Shown here: positions 27,625-36,064 of the stretch, piece by piece
Layout of the letters: every line of letters begins with the position of its first letter
Numbering within the stretch: position 1 is the stretch's first letter
From: Prevotella sp. UBA2755
GTDB taxonomy: Bacteria > Bacteroidota > Bacteroidia > Bacteroidales > Bacteroidaceae
Direction of reading: 5' to 3'
Assembly: GCA_002353225.1 (NCBI GenBank)
Contig: DEJF01000047.1
Span: forward strand, 1 to 64,000
Length of the DNA: 64,000 bases
Translations under genes and position numbers: made by a program
The notes under the pieces: generated by a model
Database searches by the model: none
Told to the model about the DNA's origin: nothing
What the model saw: the letters and a program-made list of their open reading frames with translations, nothing else

Positions 27625-28305
27625 ATGGATTTCAGTAATCGTTTTTCAGAAATGCTTGCATCAGCAAGAATGTCAATGAAACTGATACTTGTATCAGTTA
27701 TGTGTATGTTGGTCTCCACTGCATGTGGTGGAAACACGAAGAAAGAAACAACTGTAAGTGAACAAACAACTGCAAAAGGGAAAACAGTTATGGCTAAAAA
27801 CGGAAAGGCATTAGTCGTGTTCTTCTCACATGCTGGAGACAACTACGCAGTAGGAAACATCAAGGTGGGCAACACGAAGATAGTTGCCGACTACATCTCG
27901 GAGTTGACGGGTGCCGACCAGTTTGAGATTGTGACCCATAAGTACGACGGAATGGCATACAAGCCCCTATGCGACCTCGCCAAGAAGGAGCAGCAAAATG
28001 GTGAACTGCCTGCATTCGAAGGAAGCGTTGATGTCTCGAAATATAACGTCATCTTCATCGGCGGTCCCGTCTGGTGGGGCACCTATCCGCAGGTGATGTT
28101 CACGTTTTTCAAGAAGTACGACTTGAACGGCAAGACCATCATCCCCTTTACCACTCACGAAGGCTCTGGTCTTGGCAGTTGCGTGAAGGACGTGAAGAAA
28201 GCCTATCCGAAAGCCACCGTCGAGCAGGGATTCAGTATCTATGGTCATGATGTGCGTACAGGGAAAGCAAGAGTTGAGAAATGGATTAAAAGACTTGGTT
28301 ATTAA
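27625..28305 (+). CDS. Flavodoxin-like lipoprotein
   Basis: 226 residues. A long N-terminal signal region ends in a lipobox (VSTAC near residue 30), then comes a flavodoxin_4-type domain: the FMN phosphate-loop equivalent 'VVFFSHAGDN', 'YNVIFIGGPVWWGTYP' and 'IIPFTTHEGSGLG'. These domains bind FMN and are involved in electron transfer or quinone reduction; an anchored form would act at the envelope. The start was set at MDFSNRF because the promoter lies at 27590. The aldo/keto reductase begins 13 bases after its stop, suggesting an operon. Confidence 0.88.
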   Translation: MDFSNRFSEMLASARMSMKLILVSVMCMLVSTACGGNTKKETTVSEQTTAKGKTVMAKNGKALVVFFSHAGDNYAVGNIKVGNTKIVADYISELTGADQFEIVTHKYDGMAYKPLCDLAKKEQQNGELPAFEGSVDVSKYNVIFIGGPVWWGTYPQVMFTFFKKYDLNGKTIIPFTTHEGSGLGSCVKDVKKAYPKATVEQGFSIYGHDVRTGKARVEKWIKRLGY

Positions 28306-28318
28306 AAAATAGAAGATC

Positions 28319-29164
28319 ATGGAATATATTAAATTATATAATGGTGTTGAGATGCCGACTTTGGGCTACGGCGTGTTTCTGGTAAGCCCAGACGAGTGTG
28401 AACGTTGCGTAAGTGATGCTTTGAGCGTAGGTTATCGACTGATTGACACGGCACAGGCATACCAGAATGAGGAAGGTGTGGGTAATGCCTGGCGCAAGAG
28501 CGGTATCAAGCGTGAGGATTTGTTTCTCGTGACGAAGGTGTGGATCTCGAACAATGGTGAGGAAAAGGCAGCCAAGAGCATTGACGAGAGTCTGCGCAAG
28601 TTGCAGACGGAGTATATTGACCTGTTGCTTATCCATCAGGCATATGGTGATGTGTTCGGCACATGGAGAGCAATGGAGAAAGCCTATCGTGCAGGTAAGG
28701 TACGTGCTATCGGCGTGAGCAACTTCCAAGCAGGCCGTTTCTTCGACTTCGCCCACTATGCAGAACTGAAGCCGATGGTGAACCAGTTGGAGTGTAACAC
28801 ACTCAGTCAGCAGACGGGTATCGAACCCATTCTCAATGAGTTTGGCACCAAGATGATGGCATGGTACCCACTCGGTGGACAGGGCACTGGTGACATTGTG
28901 AAAAGCGAGTTGTTGGCTGCCATCGGTGCCAAGTACAACAAGACAGCCGCACAGGTAGCCCTTCGCTGGCTCACCCAACGTGGTATCGTGGCTATTCCCA
29001 AGTCGAGTCATAAGGAGCGCATGGAGCAGAACATTGACATCTTCGACTTCACTTTGTCAGACGATGAAAAGGCACAGATCGCCAAAATGAACCAGCACGA
29101 CGCAGGCACCAGAAATTTCGGTGACCCGCAATTCGTGAAGTATCTCATTGAAACATACGGTTGA
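28319..29164 (+). CDS. Aldo/keto reductase, cytoplasmic
   Basis: 281 residues, a single AKR TIM barrel with the catalytic tetrad context visible: 'LIDTAQAYQNEEGVG' (Asp, Tyr), 'LVTKVWI' (Lys) and 'LLLIHQAYG' (His). The cofactor-binding 'IPKSSHKERMEQN' at the C-terminus indicates NADP(H) use. It probably reduces aldehydes, ketones or 2,5-diketo sugars; the substrate is not known. It lies 13 bases after the flavodoxin gene, and its stop codon overlaps a TTG just ahead of the AraC regulator. Confidence 0.92.
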   Translation: MEYIKLYNGVEMPTLGYGVFLVSPDECERCVSDALSVGYRLIDTAQAYQNEEGVGNAWRKSGIKREDLFLVTKVWISNNGEEKAAKSIDESLRKLQTEYIDLLLIHQAYGDVFGTWRAMEKAYRAGKVRAIGVSNFQAGRFFDFAHYAELKPMVNQLECNTLSQQTGIEPILNEFGTKMMAWYPLGGQGTGDIVKSELLAAIGAKYNKTAAQVALRWLTQRGIVAIPKSSHKERMEQNIDIFDFTLSDDEKAQIAKMNQHDAGTRNFGDPQFVKYLIETYG

Positions 29165-29178
29165 GCGAGAGCAGAGTC

Positions 29179-29988
29179 ATGCATACTTACGGATGCGATC
29201 TGATTAACACGAAGTGCGACGGACGGCAGGTGACAGAGTTCGTCGGCAAGTATCATGTGCACGTCCTTGTGCGACAGGGACAGATGACGTTCTCTGACGG
29301 TAAGAATTCATTCACTTCTCAGCAAGGTGACCTCGTCATCTGGCAGATGTCGAACACGATTCAGCGCATCGAGTGTTCGGATGATTTCAATGCCGACGTG
29401 CTGTTGCTTTCTGGAGAGTTCCTCCAGCAGTTCAATCCAGAGATGGTTTGGGCATCAAAGGGATTTGTGTTCATCCGCATCAATCCGTCGTTCCATCTTG
29501 ACGAAGAAGCTCAGCGGCTGATGGATAATGACTTTGTGCTGTTCCGTAATCGTCTGGTAATGCCTGAGTCTGGTTTCAAACGCGAGGTGTTAGGTCGCGT
29601 GATGCAGATATTCATCTACGACCTTTGGACTGTTTGCCAGCACGGTCTGTCACAGATGGATACAAGCGATAATACGGCACGGATATTCTTGCGGTTCCTT
29701 GCATTGACTCAACAGCATGCCAGGACGGAGCGAGAAGTTGCCTTCTATGCCAATCTACTCTGCATCACCCCGAAGTATCTTTCACAGGTGAGCCGGACCA
29801 TTACGGGTCTGCCCGCTTCACAATGGATTCAATACTATGCTGCATTTGAACTGGTATCCCTGCTCAATGACACAACGAAGACGCTAACCGAAGTGTCAGA
29901 CCTGATGCACTTTGAGAACGCATCGCATTTCTCTCGCTATGTGAAGAAAACACTTGGGAAATCACCTTCAGAGTATCGGAATAAGTAA
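29179..29988 (+). CDS. AraC-family transcriptional regulator
   Basis: 269 residues from the ATG at 29179 (a TTG overlapping the reductase stop at 29161 is possible). The N-terminal part (about 15-100) is a cupin-like sensing domain ('MTFSDGKNSFTSQQGDLVIW'). The C-terminal 100 residues are two helix-turn-helix motifs of the AraC/XylS type ('YANLLCITPKYLSQVSRT', 'VSDLMHFENASHFSRYVKK'). It probably controls the adjacent flavodoxin and aldo/keto reductase genes. The ligand is unknown. Confidence 0.9.
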   Translation: MHTYGCDLINTKCDGRQVTEFVGKYHVHVLVRQGQMTFSDGKNSFTSQQGDLVIWQMSNTIQRIECSDDFNADVLLLSGEFLQQFNPEMVWASKGFVFIRINPSFHLDEEAQRLMDNDFVLFRNRLVMPESGFKREVLGRVMQIFIYDLWTVCQHGLSQMDTSDNTARIFLRFLALTQQHARTEREVAFYANLLCITPKYLSQVSRTITGLPASQWIQYYAAFELVSLLNDTTKTLTEVSDLMHFENASHFSRYVKKTLGKSPSEYRNK

Positions 29989-30050
29989 CCTTCTGTAAAA
30001 TATGAAAGTTTGGAGGCAATTCGTGTAACGACGGATTGCCTTTTTCGTCG

Positions 30051-30058
30051 TACCTTTG
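30051..30058 (+). promoter_or_regulatory. -7 box upstream of the acetyltransferase gene
   Basis: TACCTTTG (TAnnTTTG), about 90 bases before the ATG at 30149. A dispersed repeat lies in the leader between them. Confidence 0.6.
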
Positions 30059-30065
30059 CAGCCAG

Positions 30066-30104
30066 AAAAGTGAAGAATGAAGAGTGAAGAATGAAGAATT
30101 TGCT
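30066..30104. repeat. Dispersed GAAGAATGAAGAGT-type repeat
   Basis: The leader of the acetyltransferase gene holds units of GTGAAGAATGAAGA and GTGAAGAATGAAGAATT. Similar units occur inside coding sequence at 33720-33751 and 42483-42516. They do not encode a conserved motif, so they look like a mobile short repeat. Confidence 0.6.
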
Positions 30105-30148
30105 TCCGCTCTTGAAATAGTAAATCGTAAATTGTCAAATAGTAAATT

Positions 30149-30736
30149 ATGCAAGGTATTTTCGAGCAATTAAGATCAGGGGCTGATGTCGATATGGCAA
30201 CACCAGCGTATGCAGAGGCCATCAAGCACATGACCGACTGCGCCAACATTTGTTTTAAGATTAACACGACGGCTCCGCTGCCAGAACAGATTCGCCCATT
30301 GGAGGAACAACTCTTTGGCGGCAATCTCGACCAGACGAGTTATCTGATGCCACCTGTTCAGATTGATTTCGCCTGCCAGATGAAGATAGGCAAGGGCGTA
30401 TTCGTGAACCACTCGCTGACCTGTATGGCGGCTGGTGGCATCACCATCGATGACGGTGTGATGATCGGACCTAACGTTCGCATCGTCACCGACAACCATG
30501 ATTTCGATAACCGTATGGTGCTCCGCTGCAAACCCGTACACATCGGTCGTAATGCCTGGATTGGTGTGGGAGCGATCATCCTGCCTGGCGTGACCATCGG
30601 CGAGAATGCTGTTGTTGCCGCTGGAGCAGTTGTGACAAAAGATGTCGCTCCGAATACCATTGTAGGTGGTAATCCTGCTAAGTTTATTAAAAGCCTCACC
30701 CCCAACCCCTCTCCAAAGGGCGAGGGGAGTAAATAG
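30149..30736 (+). CDS. Sugar O-acetyltransferase (left-handed beta-helix)
   Basis: 195 residues of the maltose/galactoside acetyltransferase (LacA/Maa/NodL) type: hexapeptide repeats with 'GKGVFVNHSLTCMAAGGITIDDG', 'IGPNVRIVTDNH' (catalytic His in TDNH) and 'WIGVGAIILPGVTIGENAVVAAGAVVTKDV'. It transfers an acetyl group from acetyl-CoA to a sugar hydroxyl in the cytoplasm. The C-terminal tail 'TPNPSPKGEG' is the translation of a REP-like palindromic repeat (30694-30728) that has invaded the 3' end; the protein would normally end near 'NPAKFIK'. Confidence 0.88.
   Translation: MQGIFEQLRSGADVDMATPAYAEAIKHMTDCANICFKINTTAPLPEQIRPLEEQLFGGNLDQTSYLMPPVQIDFACQMKIGKGVFVNHSLTCMAAGGITIDDGVMIGPNVRIVTDNHDFDNRMVLRCKPVHIGRNAWIGVGAIILPGVTIGENAVVAAGAVVTKDVAPNTIVGGNPAKFIKSLTPNPSPKGEGSK
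30694..30728. repeat. REP-like C/G-rich repeat in a coding 3' end
   Basis: A C-rich run followed by CTCTCCAAAGGGCGAGGGGAG forms an imperfect hairpin and codes for the 'NPSPKGEG' tail of the acetyltransferase. Related palindromes are at 42827-42846, 16570-16589 and 62881-62912. Confidence 0.6.
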
Positions 30737-30759
30737 TACCCACAAAAAAATCCAAAACG

Positions 30760-31686
30760 ATGAAAAAAGTTCTTTTTAGTTTAATCGCATTGATGATAGT
30801 AATGGTTATGAACGGACAAGTGAAGCAGACGTATTTGACGCTGAACAATGGCGTGCAGATGCCACAATTCGGACTCGGGGTGTATAGTATTCCTGATGGT
30901 GAGGAGACCTATAACTCGGTAATGACCGCCTTGAAGTGTGGCTACCGCCATATTGACACGGCACATGCCTATCGTAATGAACGTAGTGTAGGACGGGCAG
31001 TGAAGGATAGCGGCATTGACCGTTCCGAGATTTGGATCACGAGTAAGTTGTGGCCCAACGAGTATGGTGAGGGTAAGACACTGAAAGCCATCGACCGCAT
31101 GTGCGGACGCTTAGGTGTTGACTATATCGACCTGGTTTATTTCCATCAGCCCGTAGGCGACTTTGTGGGCGGCTGGAAGGAAATGGAAAAGGCATTAGAG
31201 AGTGGCAAGGTTCGCGCCATCGGCATCTCCAACTTCGATGTGAACGACAGCATTTGGAACTCCATCGTGGAGAACTGCCGCATCGTGCCGCAGATTGTTC
31301 AGATAGAGTGCCATCCTTATGCTCAGCGTGAGTATTGGCAGAAGATGGCTGCCAAGCACAACATTCAGATTGAGTGTTGGTTCCCACTTGGCGGACGTGA
31401 CTCTAAAGGTGAAATTCTGCGTGACCCCGTTATCAACGAGATAGCCAAGACTCATGGTAAGAGTCCCGCCCAGATTATTATCCGTTGGCACATGCAGAAG
31501 GGCTTCTCTGTTATCCCTGGTGCTTCGAATCCAGACTACATCCATGAGAACATCGAGACCTTCGATTTCGCCCTCTCTAACTACGAGATGGAGCGCATCC
31601 ACCAACTGAACAAGGAGAAGCGTTACTTCAACATGTCGTATGAAGATCAGGTGAAGTGGTTTTCGCAGTATAATCCTACAGACTAA
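30760..31686 (+). CDS. Aldo/keto reductase with signal peptide
   Basis: 308 residues: a hydrophobic N-terminus (MKKVLFSLIALMIVMVMNGQ) followed by an AKR barrel with 'HIDTAHAYRNERSVG', 'WITSKLWP', 'LVYFHQPVG' and the C-terminal 'VIPGASNPDYIHEN'. The catalytic Asp, Tyr, Lys and His contexts are conserved. AKRs need NAD(P)H, which is not expected outside the cytoplasm, so either export to the periplasm or membrane anchoring is odd. It lies 23 bases after the acetyltransferase gene and is probably co-transcribed. A second, fragmentary copy of the C-terminal region follows at 31711. Confidence 0.85.
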   Translation: MKKVLFSLIALMIVMVMNGQVKQTYLTLNNGVQMPQFGLGVYSIPDGEETYNSVMTALKCGYRHIDTAHAYRNERSVGRAVKDSGIDRSEIWITSKLWPNEYGEGKTLKAIDRMCGRLGVDYIDLVYFHQPVGDFVGGWKEMEKALESGKVRAIGISNFDVNDSIWNSIVENCRIVPQIVQIECHPYAQREYWQKMAAKHNIQIECWFPLGGRDSKGEILRDPVINEIAKTHGKSPAQIIIRWHMQKGFSVIPGASNPDYIHENIETFDFALSNYEMERIHQLNKEKRYFNMSYEDQVKWFSQYNPTD

Positions 31687-31710
31687 TTAGGTATGAATAA
31701 GGTATTATAA

Positions 31711-31839
31711 TCCATTCCCGGCTCTTCCAACGCCGCTCACATCGCTGAGGACTATGACATCTTCGACTTCGAACTGACACCCGACGAGATGAAGCGCATC
31801 AACGCCCTGGAGTGTAACCACCGTTTTGCATCGTATTAA
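31711..31839 (+). pseudogene. Aldo/keto reductase C-terminal fragment
   Basis: 42 codons ending in TAA translate to a piece equivalent to the C-terminus of an AKR ('IPGSSNAAHIAEDYD', 'ELTPDEMKRINAL', 'HRFASY'). A TAA stop lies immediately upstream in frame and no start codon is present. It aligns with 'VIPGASNPDYI' of the neighbouring intact gene but is clearly divergent, so it is the remnant of a different AKR gene rather than a recent duplication. Confidence 0.8.
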
Positions 31840-32020
31840 AGCGTGAACAATAGTTTAAGCTTGCGAAAGTGAAAAAACGCAACACTTTGACCTTTGGTCT
31901 TACTCCTCCTTGCAAGCACAAAACTGATGTAAGCATCATTTAGTGATTGCTTCGTTCGTCGTTTTGCCCACCTTTTTGCGCTTTTTAACGTCCCGTTTGC
32001 ATCAAGTTTGCGAAAAAATG

Positions 32021-32028
32021 TACCTTTG
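32021..32028 (+). promoter_or_regulatory. -7 box upstream of a small frame and the BspA-like gene
   Basis: TACCTTTG (TAnnTTTG). The first ATG after it is at 32048, and the BspA-like start is at 32307, giving a long leader or a short first gene. Confidence 0.5.
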
Positions 32029-32047
32029 CAGCCGTTATGACAATTTA

Positions 32048-32269
32048 ATGCGCATAAATATGGTAACACTAACAGGAATGAAGCGGGAGAATGGTCGTAC
32101 AGCACGTGTCATCTCGGTCAGCGTACGCCTGAGTGGAAGGACTGACAAGCCCAAGAGCGAAGAATTGACTATTGAGAAATTTGAACAATGCGTTGCAAGG
32201 CGCAGCGATATACCTTTGGCACGTTCCTATTCCCCTCGGGGAGATTCGGGGCGTGCTTTTGTTATTTAA
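32048..32269 (+). CDS. Possible small protein of unknown function
   Basis: 73 codons beginning at the ATG 19 bases after a promoter box. The product is basic and contains 'LTGMKRENGRTARVISVSV' and 'KSEELTIEKFEQC'; I do not recognise it. The last 15 codons overlap a hairpin (GCACG / CGTGC arms around 32218-32258) followed by TTTTGTTATTT, which could be a terminator. It is either a genuine small gene or an untranslated leader of the BspA-like gene 37 bases downstream. Confidence 0.35.
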   Translation: MRINMVTLTGMKRENGRTARVISVSVRLSGRTDKPKSEELTIEKFEQCVARRSDIPLARSYSPRGDSGRAFVI

Positions 32270-32306
32270 TCATTTAACTTACTAAGACTTAATAAATTTG
32301 TTTATT

Positions 32307-33853
32307 ATGAAGAAAAACTACTTAGTTTATTTGCCCTGCTGCTCTTTGCAGTGCAGGGTGTGTGGGCAGAGAAGAAGTTCTACGCCCAAGAGAGCGGGAA
32401 CAAGACTATAATACTGATGTATGATAATGTGCCCGCAGGTAAGCCTTACTTTTCCAATGGCAAATGGGTTGAACTCATAAATGGCGCAGAGACTGAGACT
32501 AACTATATTAGTGATATCACTAATGTGACCATTGGTGCAAGCTGCGGCGATTACAATGGCACTACGTTGGAGTATCTGTTCAGTGGTTTTCATAGTCTAA
32601 AAAAGATAAGTGGCTTAGGCACTCTTGTAACCGAGAAAATTACGGATATGGATTTTATGTTCAACGAATGCCGCTCCTTGACCTCGTTCGACTTCAGCAA
32701 GTTCAATACCTCGAATGTTAAAGATATGTCGTATATGTTCAGCGGTTGCAGTTCCTTGACCTCGCTCAACTTCAATAATCTCAATACTGCTAATGTTTTC
32801 AAGATGGAATACATGTTCGGCGGTTGCAGCGCCTTGACTACGCTCGACCTCAGCAATTTCAACACTGCGAATGTTATCTATATGGACGGAATGTTCAGCG
32901 GTTGCAGCGCTTTGACCAAGCTCGACCTCAGCAGTTTCAAAACTTCGAAGGTTATTACCGACGTAAGTAGTATGTTCTGGGGATGTTCCGAGCTGACGAC
33001 CATCATCGTGGGCGACGGCTGGAAAGAGAGTTTAATTATACAAGGGTTCGTGGACCGAAGTAATACGTTCTACAACTGCTCCAAACTTCCTGGCTATGAT
33101 GGAGGTGCTATTGACGCGTCCAAAGCCCACACGGGTACGGACGGATACCTGACTATGATGCTGAACGAGACCGATGACAACAGTTCGTGGATTTCGGAGC
33201 ACAATGGTCAGAAGCACAGAGTGATGCTGAAACGCACACTGAAGGCGGGCTCATATAATACGTTCAGCGTGCCGTTCTTTATGAATGCTATTCCAGAAGG
33301 ATGGAAGGCGAAGGAGCTGGACACTGACTATAACTATACCAAGCTGCAAAATGGCACACTGACGTTGGCCTTCATTGCCGCAGGCGCAAGCAGAATCCAG
33401 CCCAACAGGGCTTATCTGGTGAAGGTGAATGCCGATGTGGTGAACCCGGCATTCAGCGATGTGACTATCAGTAATACGAATGACTATATCTCGACCGTTT
33501 CGAATGTGGTAAGATTCATGCCTACATCATTTGGCAAGACCACACTGACTGACGCAAAGGAGAACATCCTGTTCCTTGCTGAGGGCGACAAACTGAAGCA
33601 TCCGAGTGAAGCGGGTCAGAGCATCAAGGGCTTCCGTGGATACTTCCTGCTGTTGGGTAACGCTGCACATGCCCGCACCTTCCACATGGACTTCGGCGAC
33701 GGTGAGACCACTTCTGTCAATGAAGAATTAAGAATTAAGAATGAAGAATCTGCTGCCGCCCAGTGGTACACGCTGGACGGTGTGCGCTTGAGCGGCAAGC
33801 CCAGCAGCAAGGGCATCTACATCGTGAACGGAAAGAAAATAGTCATCAAATAA
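32307..33853 (+). CDS. BspA-like leucine-rich-repeat surface protein (frameshift in signal peptide)
   Basis: The continuous frame ends at 33853 and holds BspA/DUF285 repeats (about 75-210): 'MFNECRSLTSFDFSKFNTSN', 'MFSGCSSLTSLNF' and 'MFGGCSALTTLDLSNFNTAN'. A beta-rich region follows, then the tail 'GIYIVNGKKIVIK'. The ATG at 32307 is in a different frame: the run AAGAAAAAC has five A after AAG where six would give MKKKLLSLFALLLFAVQGVWA, a perfect signal peptide. Without that base only a GTG at 32351 is in frame, which would lose export. The result is a frameshifted, possibly phase-variable gene. BspA-like proteins bind host or matrix proteins. A dispersed repeat lies within it at 33720-33751. 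Confidence 0.8.
33720..33751. repeat. Dispersed repeat inside the BspA-like gene
   Basis: AATGAAGAATTAAGAATTAAGAATGAAGAA codes for 'NEELRIKNEE', inserted between 'DGETTSV' and 'AAAQWYTLDG'. The same kind of sequence occurs at 30066-30104 and 42483-42516. Confidence 0.6.
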
Positions 33854-33870
33854 AGAAAGGAGGACAGAAC

Positions 33871-34044
33871 TATGATTAAGAAAGCATATGAACAACCCGC
33901 AATGAAAATAGTAAAGATTCAGCAGCAGTCACACATCCTGGCTGGTTCGCTGACCAGCATACAGATCAAGGGTCTCGACAACGGAGAGTTGCTCATCTTC
34001 GATGACGACAACAAGAGCGACAACACCTGGAACGACGCTTGGTA
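33871..34044 (+). CDS. Small peptide with Y-x-x-P-x-M leader and LAGS motif
   Basis: 57 residues starting 17 bases after the BspA-like stop codon. The N-terminal part reads 'AYEQPAMKIVKIQQQSHI' then 'LAGS', followed by an acidic, Trp-containing tail ('FDDDNKSDNTWNDAW'). The first half aligns without gaps with the peptide at 41777-41950 at Y, P, M, Q, L, G and S. The L-[AG]-G-S pattern resembles a double-glycine leader, but no peptidase or modification gene is nearby. It has no signal peptide. After the stop, the frame stays open for 18 further codons. No function can be assigned. Confidence 0.7.
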
Positions 34045-34141
34045 AACCATAGCCTCTGAACTGATGGATGTCTGCGGAGGCGGCTCTGCTATCGCTTAAT
34101 CGCATCATTGCACCAAGATAAAACAACTAAAAGTAACTATT

Positions 34142-34987
34142 ATGATTTTCGACAGAAACGAACAGAAACAGGTAGTGGCACTCTTGGGTGCCGGTAGTAT
34201 GGGAACTGCTATTGTGCGCCGCATTGGTGCTGGTAAGAAAATTCTGCTGGGCGACATCAGTGAGAAAGCATTGGAGCGAGTTGGTGACGATTTCCGTCGT
34301 TGTGGCTACGATGTGGAGACGCTGCAGGTAAACGCCTTGCAGAAGGAGAGCGTGGAAGCATTTGCCAAGAAAGCAGCAGAACTGGGTCCTGTGATGTATT
34401 TCATCGATACCGCTGGTGCATCACCCAACCAGGCTAATCCAGAGCACATCGTTGACCTCGACATGGTGGGAACTGGTTATGCCGTGGATGCCTTTGGCGA
34501 GGTGATGGCTGAGGGTGGGGCAGGACTTATTATCTCCAGTCAGGCAGCCTATATGTATCCCATCCCCAACGATATCGAACTGCAACTGGTGCAGACACCA
34601 ACCGCTCAGTTGAAGGATGTGAAGTTCATTCAAGAGGTGGCCATGCAGAACAGCGGCTTTGCCTATATGATTGCCAAGCGCATGAACCACCTGCAGGCTC
34701 AGCGTGCCGCCGCCACCTCATGGCGTAAGCGTCGTGCCCGTATCAACACCATCTCTCCGGGTGTCATCGTCACCCCGCTGGCTTACGATGAGTTCAATGC
34801 CAATGGCGAGGGCTATCAGCGTATGATTGATGCCTCTGCTGCTCAGCGTACAGGTACCAGTGATGAGATTGCCGAGGCAGCAGCCTTCCTGCTGGGTGAG
34901 CATGCTAAGTTTATTACAGGTACCGACTTGCTCATCGACGGTGGTGTCATCGCTGCCATCCGCACAGGTGAGTATCAATTAGGATAA
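34142..34987 (+). CDS. Short-chain dehydrogenase/reductase
   Basis: 281 residues with a Rossmann fold: the nucleotide motif 'LLGAGSMGTAIVRRIG' at the N-terminus, a 'YMIAK' active-site Tyr-x-x-x-Lys and 'INTISPGVIVTPLAYDEF'. The C-terminal 'ITGTDLLIDGGVIAAI' is typical of classical SDRs. The Gly motif is GAGSMG rather than the canonical T-G-x-x-x-G-x-G, so it belongs to a less common subfamily. It uses NAD(P)H to reduce a carbonyl or oxidise an alcohol; the substrate is unknown. Confidence 0.88.
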   Translation: MIFDRNEQKQVVALLGAGSMGTAIVRRIGAGKKILLGDISEKALERVGDDFRRCGYDVETLQVNALQKESVEAFAKKAAELGPVMYFIDTAGASPNQANPEHIVDLDMVGTGYAVDAFGEVMAEGGAGLIISSQAAYMYPIPNDIELQLVQTPTAQLKDVKFIQEVAMQNSGFAYMIAKRMNHLQAQRAAATSWRKRRARINTISPGVIVTPLAYDEFNANGEGYQRMIDASAAQRTGTSDEIAEAAAFLLGEHAKFITGTDLLIDGGVIAAIRTGEYQLG

Positions 34988-35102
34988 AACATAAAGAATT
35001 ATTATGTTTCATCCGACAGACTGATTTCCTTAATCTATATTAAAAACAGGCATGTTCTGCAAGAAAAATGTGTATAATGAATGTAAAGTCATGAGAAATC
35101 AT

Positions 35103-35276
35103 TACTTTTGCAAGGAAATTAGCAGGACGTGCATAAACGACGTAATGCAATCGGAGTTTAACATTTAATTGATAATTCTTCCTTCATAAGCCGACGCACA
35201 GGCTGTTGTAGAGGATTAAGTAACCCCTAAATAGATAATGTGGGGATTGACCATGACAAGTCAATCCCCATTTTTA
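35103..35276 (+). ncRNA. Promoter-to-terminator unit: small RNA or attenuated leader
   Basis: A promoter box TACTTTTG (35103-35110) is followed about 130 bases later by a strong terminator (TGGGGATTGAC at 35241-35251 with its complement at 35260-35270, then ATTTTTAT). The SDR start codon lies only 25 bases beyond the terminator. The transcript from about 35117 to 35276 would be a free small RNA unless read-through reaches the SDR. A tiny frame (ATG at 35142, 8 codons) is present but uncertain. Confidence 0.45.
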
Positions 35277-35301
35277 TAAAAAGAATAATATAAATGATGC
35301 T

Positions 35302-36057
35302 ATGGCTAAAATTGTGTTGATAACAGGTGCGACAAGTGGTATTGGACTTGGTTGCGCCAGGAAATTCGCAGAGAATGGTGACAGACTGATACTGACAGGA
35401 CGAAATGCGCAAAAACTTGAAGAGATCCGTCAGGAGTTGGCAGCCAAGGGTACAGATGTCATCACACTGACTTTTGACGTGAGAGATCGTGAGAAGGCTA
35501 TCAAACTGATCGACGAGTTACCTACAGAATGGCAGGCTATTGATGTGTTAGTCAACAATGCAGGTCTGGCTCTGGGAATGGACTCTGAATATGAGGGCGA
35601 CCTCGATGAATGGGAAACGATGATAGACACAAACATCAAAGGACTGTTGACCATGACCCGTCTGGTGGTTCCTGGAATGGTGAAACGTAATCGTGGACAC
35701 ATCATCAACATTGGTTCCGTAGCAGGTGATGCCGCATACGCCGGAGGTAGTGTCTATTGCGCATCCAAAGCAGCAGTGAAGGCACTGTCGGACGGTCTGC
35801 GCATCGATATCGCAGAAACGGCAATCCGAGTGACGAATCTGAAACCCGGACTCGTCGAGACTAACTTCAGCAACGTCCGTTTCAGAGGTGATAAGGAGCG
35901 AGCCAAGAAGTTATATACAGGTATCAAGCCCTTGACGGGTGATGATATTGCCGATGTCGCTGTCTATGCAGCCAATGCTCCCGAGCATGTGCAGATAGCC
36001 GAGGTTCTGATCCTTGCCACCCATCAGGCAAGTCCCAGCATCGTCGTGAGGAAATAG
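35302..36057 (+). CDS. SDR-family NAD(P)-dependent oxidoreductase (YdfG-like)
   Basis: 251 residues with the classical SDR motifs 'VLITGATSGIGLGCARKFAE' region (T-G-A-T-S-G-I-G), 'VLVNNAGLALG', 'INIGSVAGDAAYAG' (catalytic Ser) and 'YCASKAAVKAL' (Tyr and Lys). It resembles the YdfG/serine-3-dehydrogenase type, which oxidises 3-hydroxy acids with NADP+. The preceding terminator suggests attenuation. The gene is convergent with the propeller-LytTR regulator and ends 7 bases before its stop, with no visible terminator. Confidence 0.92.
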   Translation: MAKIVLITGATSGIGLGCARKFAENGDRLILTGRNAQKLEEIRQELAAKGTDVITLTFDVRDREKAIKLIDELPTEWQAIDVLVNNAGLALGMDSEYEGDLDEWETMIDTNIKGLLTMTRLVVPGMVKRNRGHIINIGSVAGDAAYAGGSVYCASKAAVKALSDGLRIDIAETAIRVTNLKPGLVETNFSNVRFRGDKERAKKLYTGIKPLTGDDIADVAVYAANAPEHVQIAEVLILATHQASPSIVVRK

Positions 36058-36064
36058 ATAATGC

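Noticed and set aside
29161..29178. TTG start overlapping the aldo/keto reductase stop for the AraC regulator
   Set aside because: Possible, but the ATG at 29179 is a better start and the extra residues look unlike an N-terminal domain.
31836..32105. Minus-strand 89-codon frame
   Set aside because: It overlaps a plus-strand promoter and an AKR fragment and has no recognisable fold.
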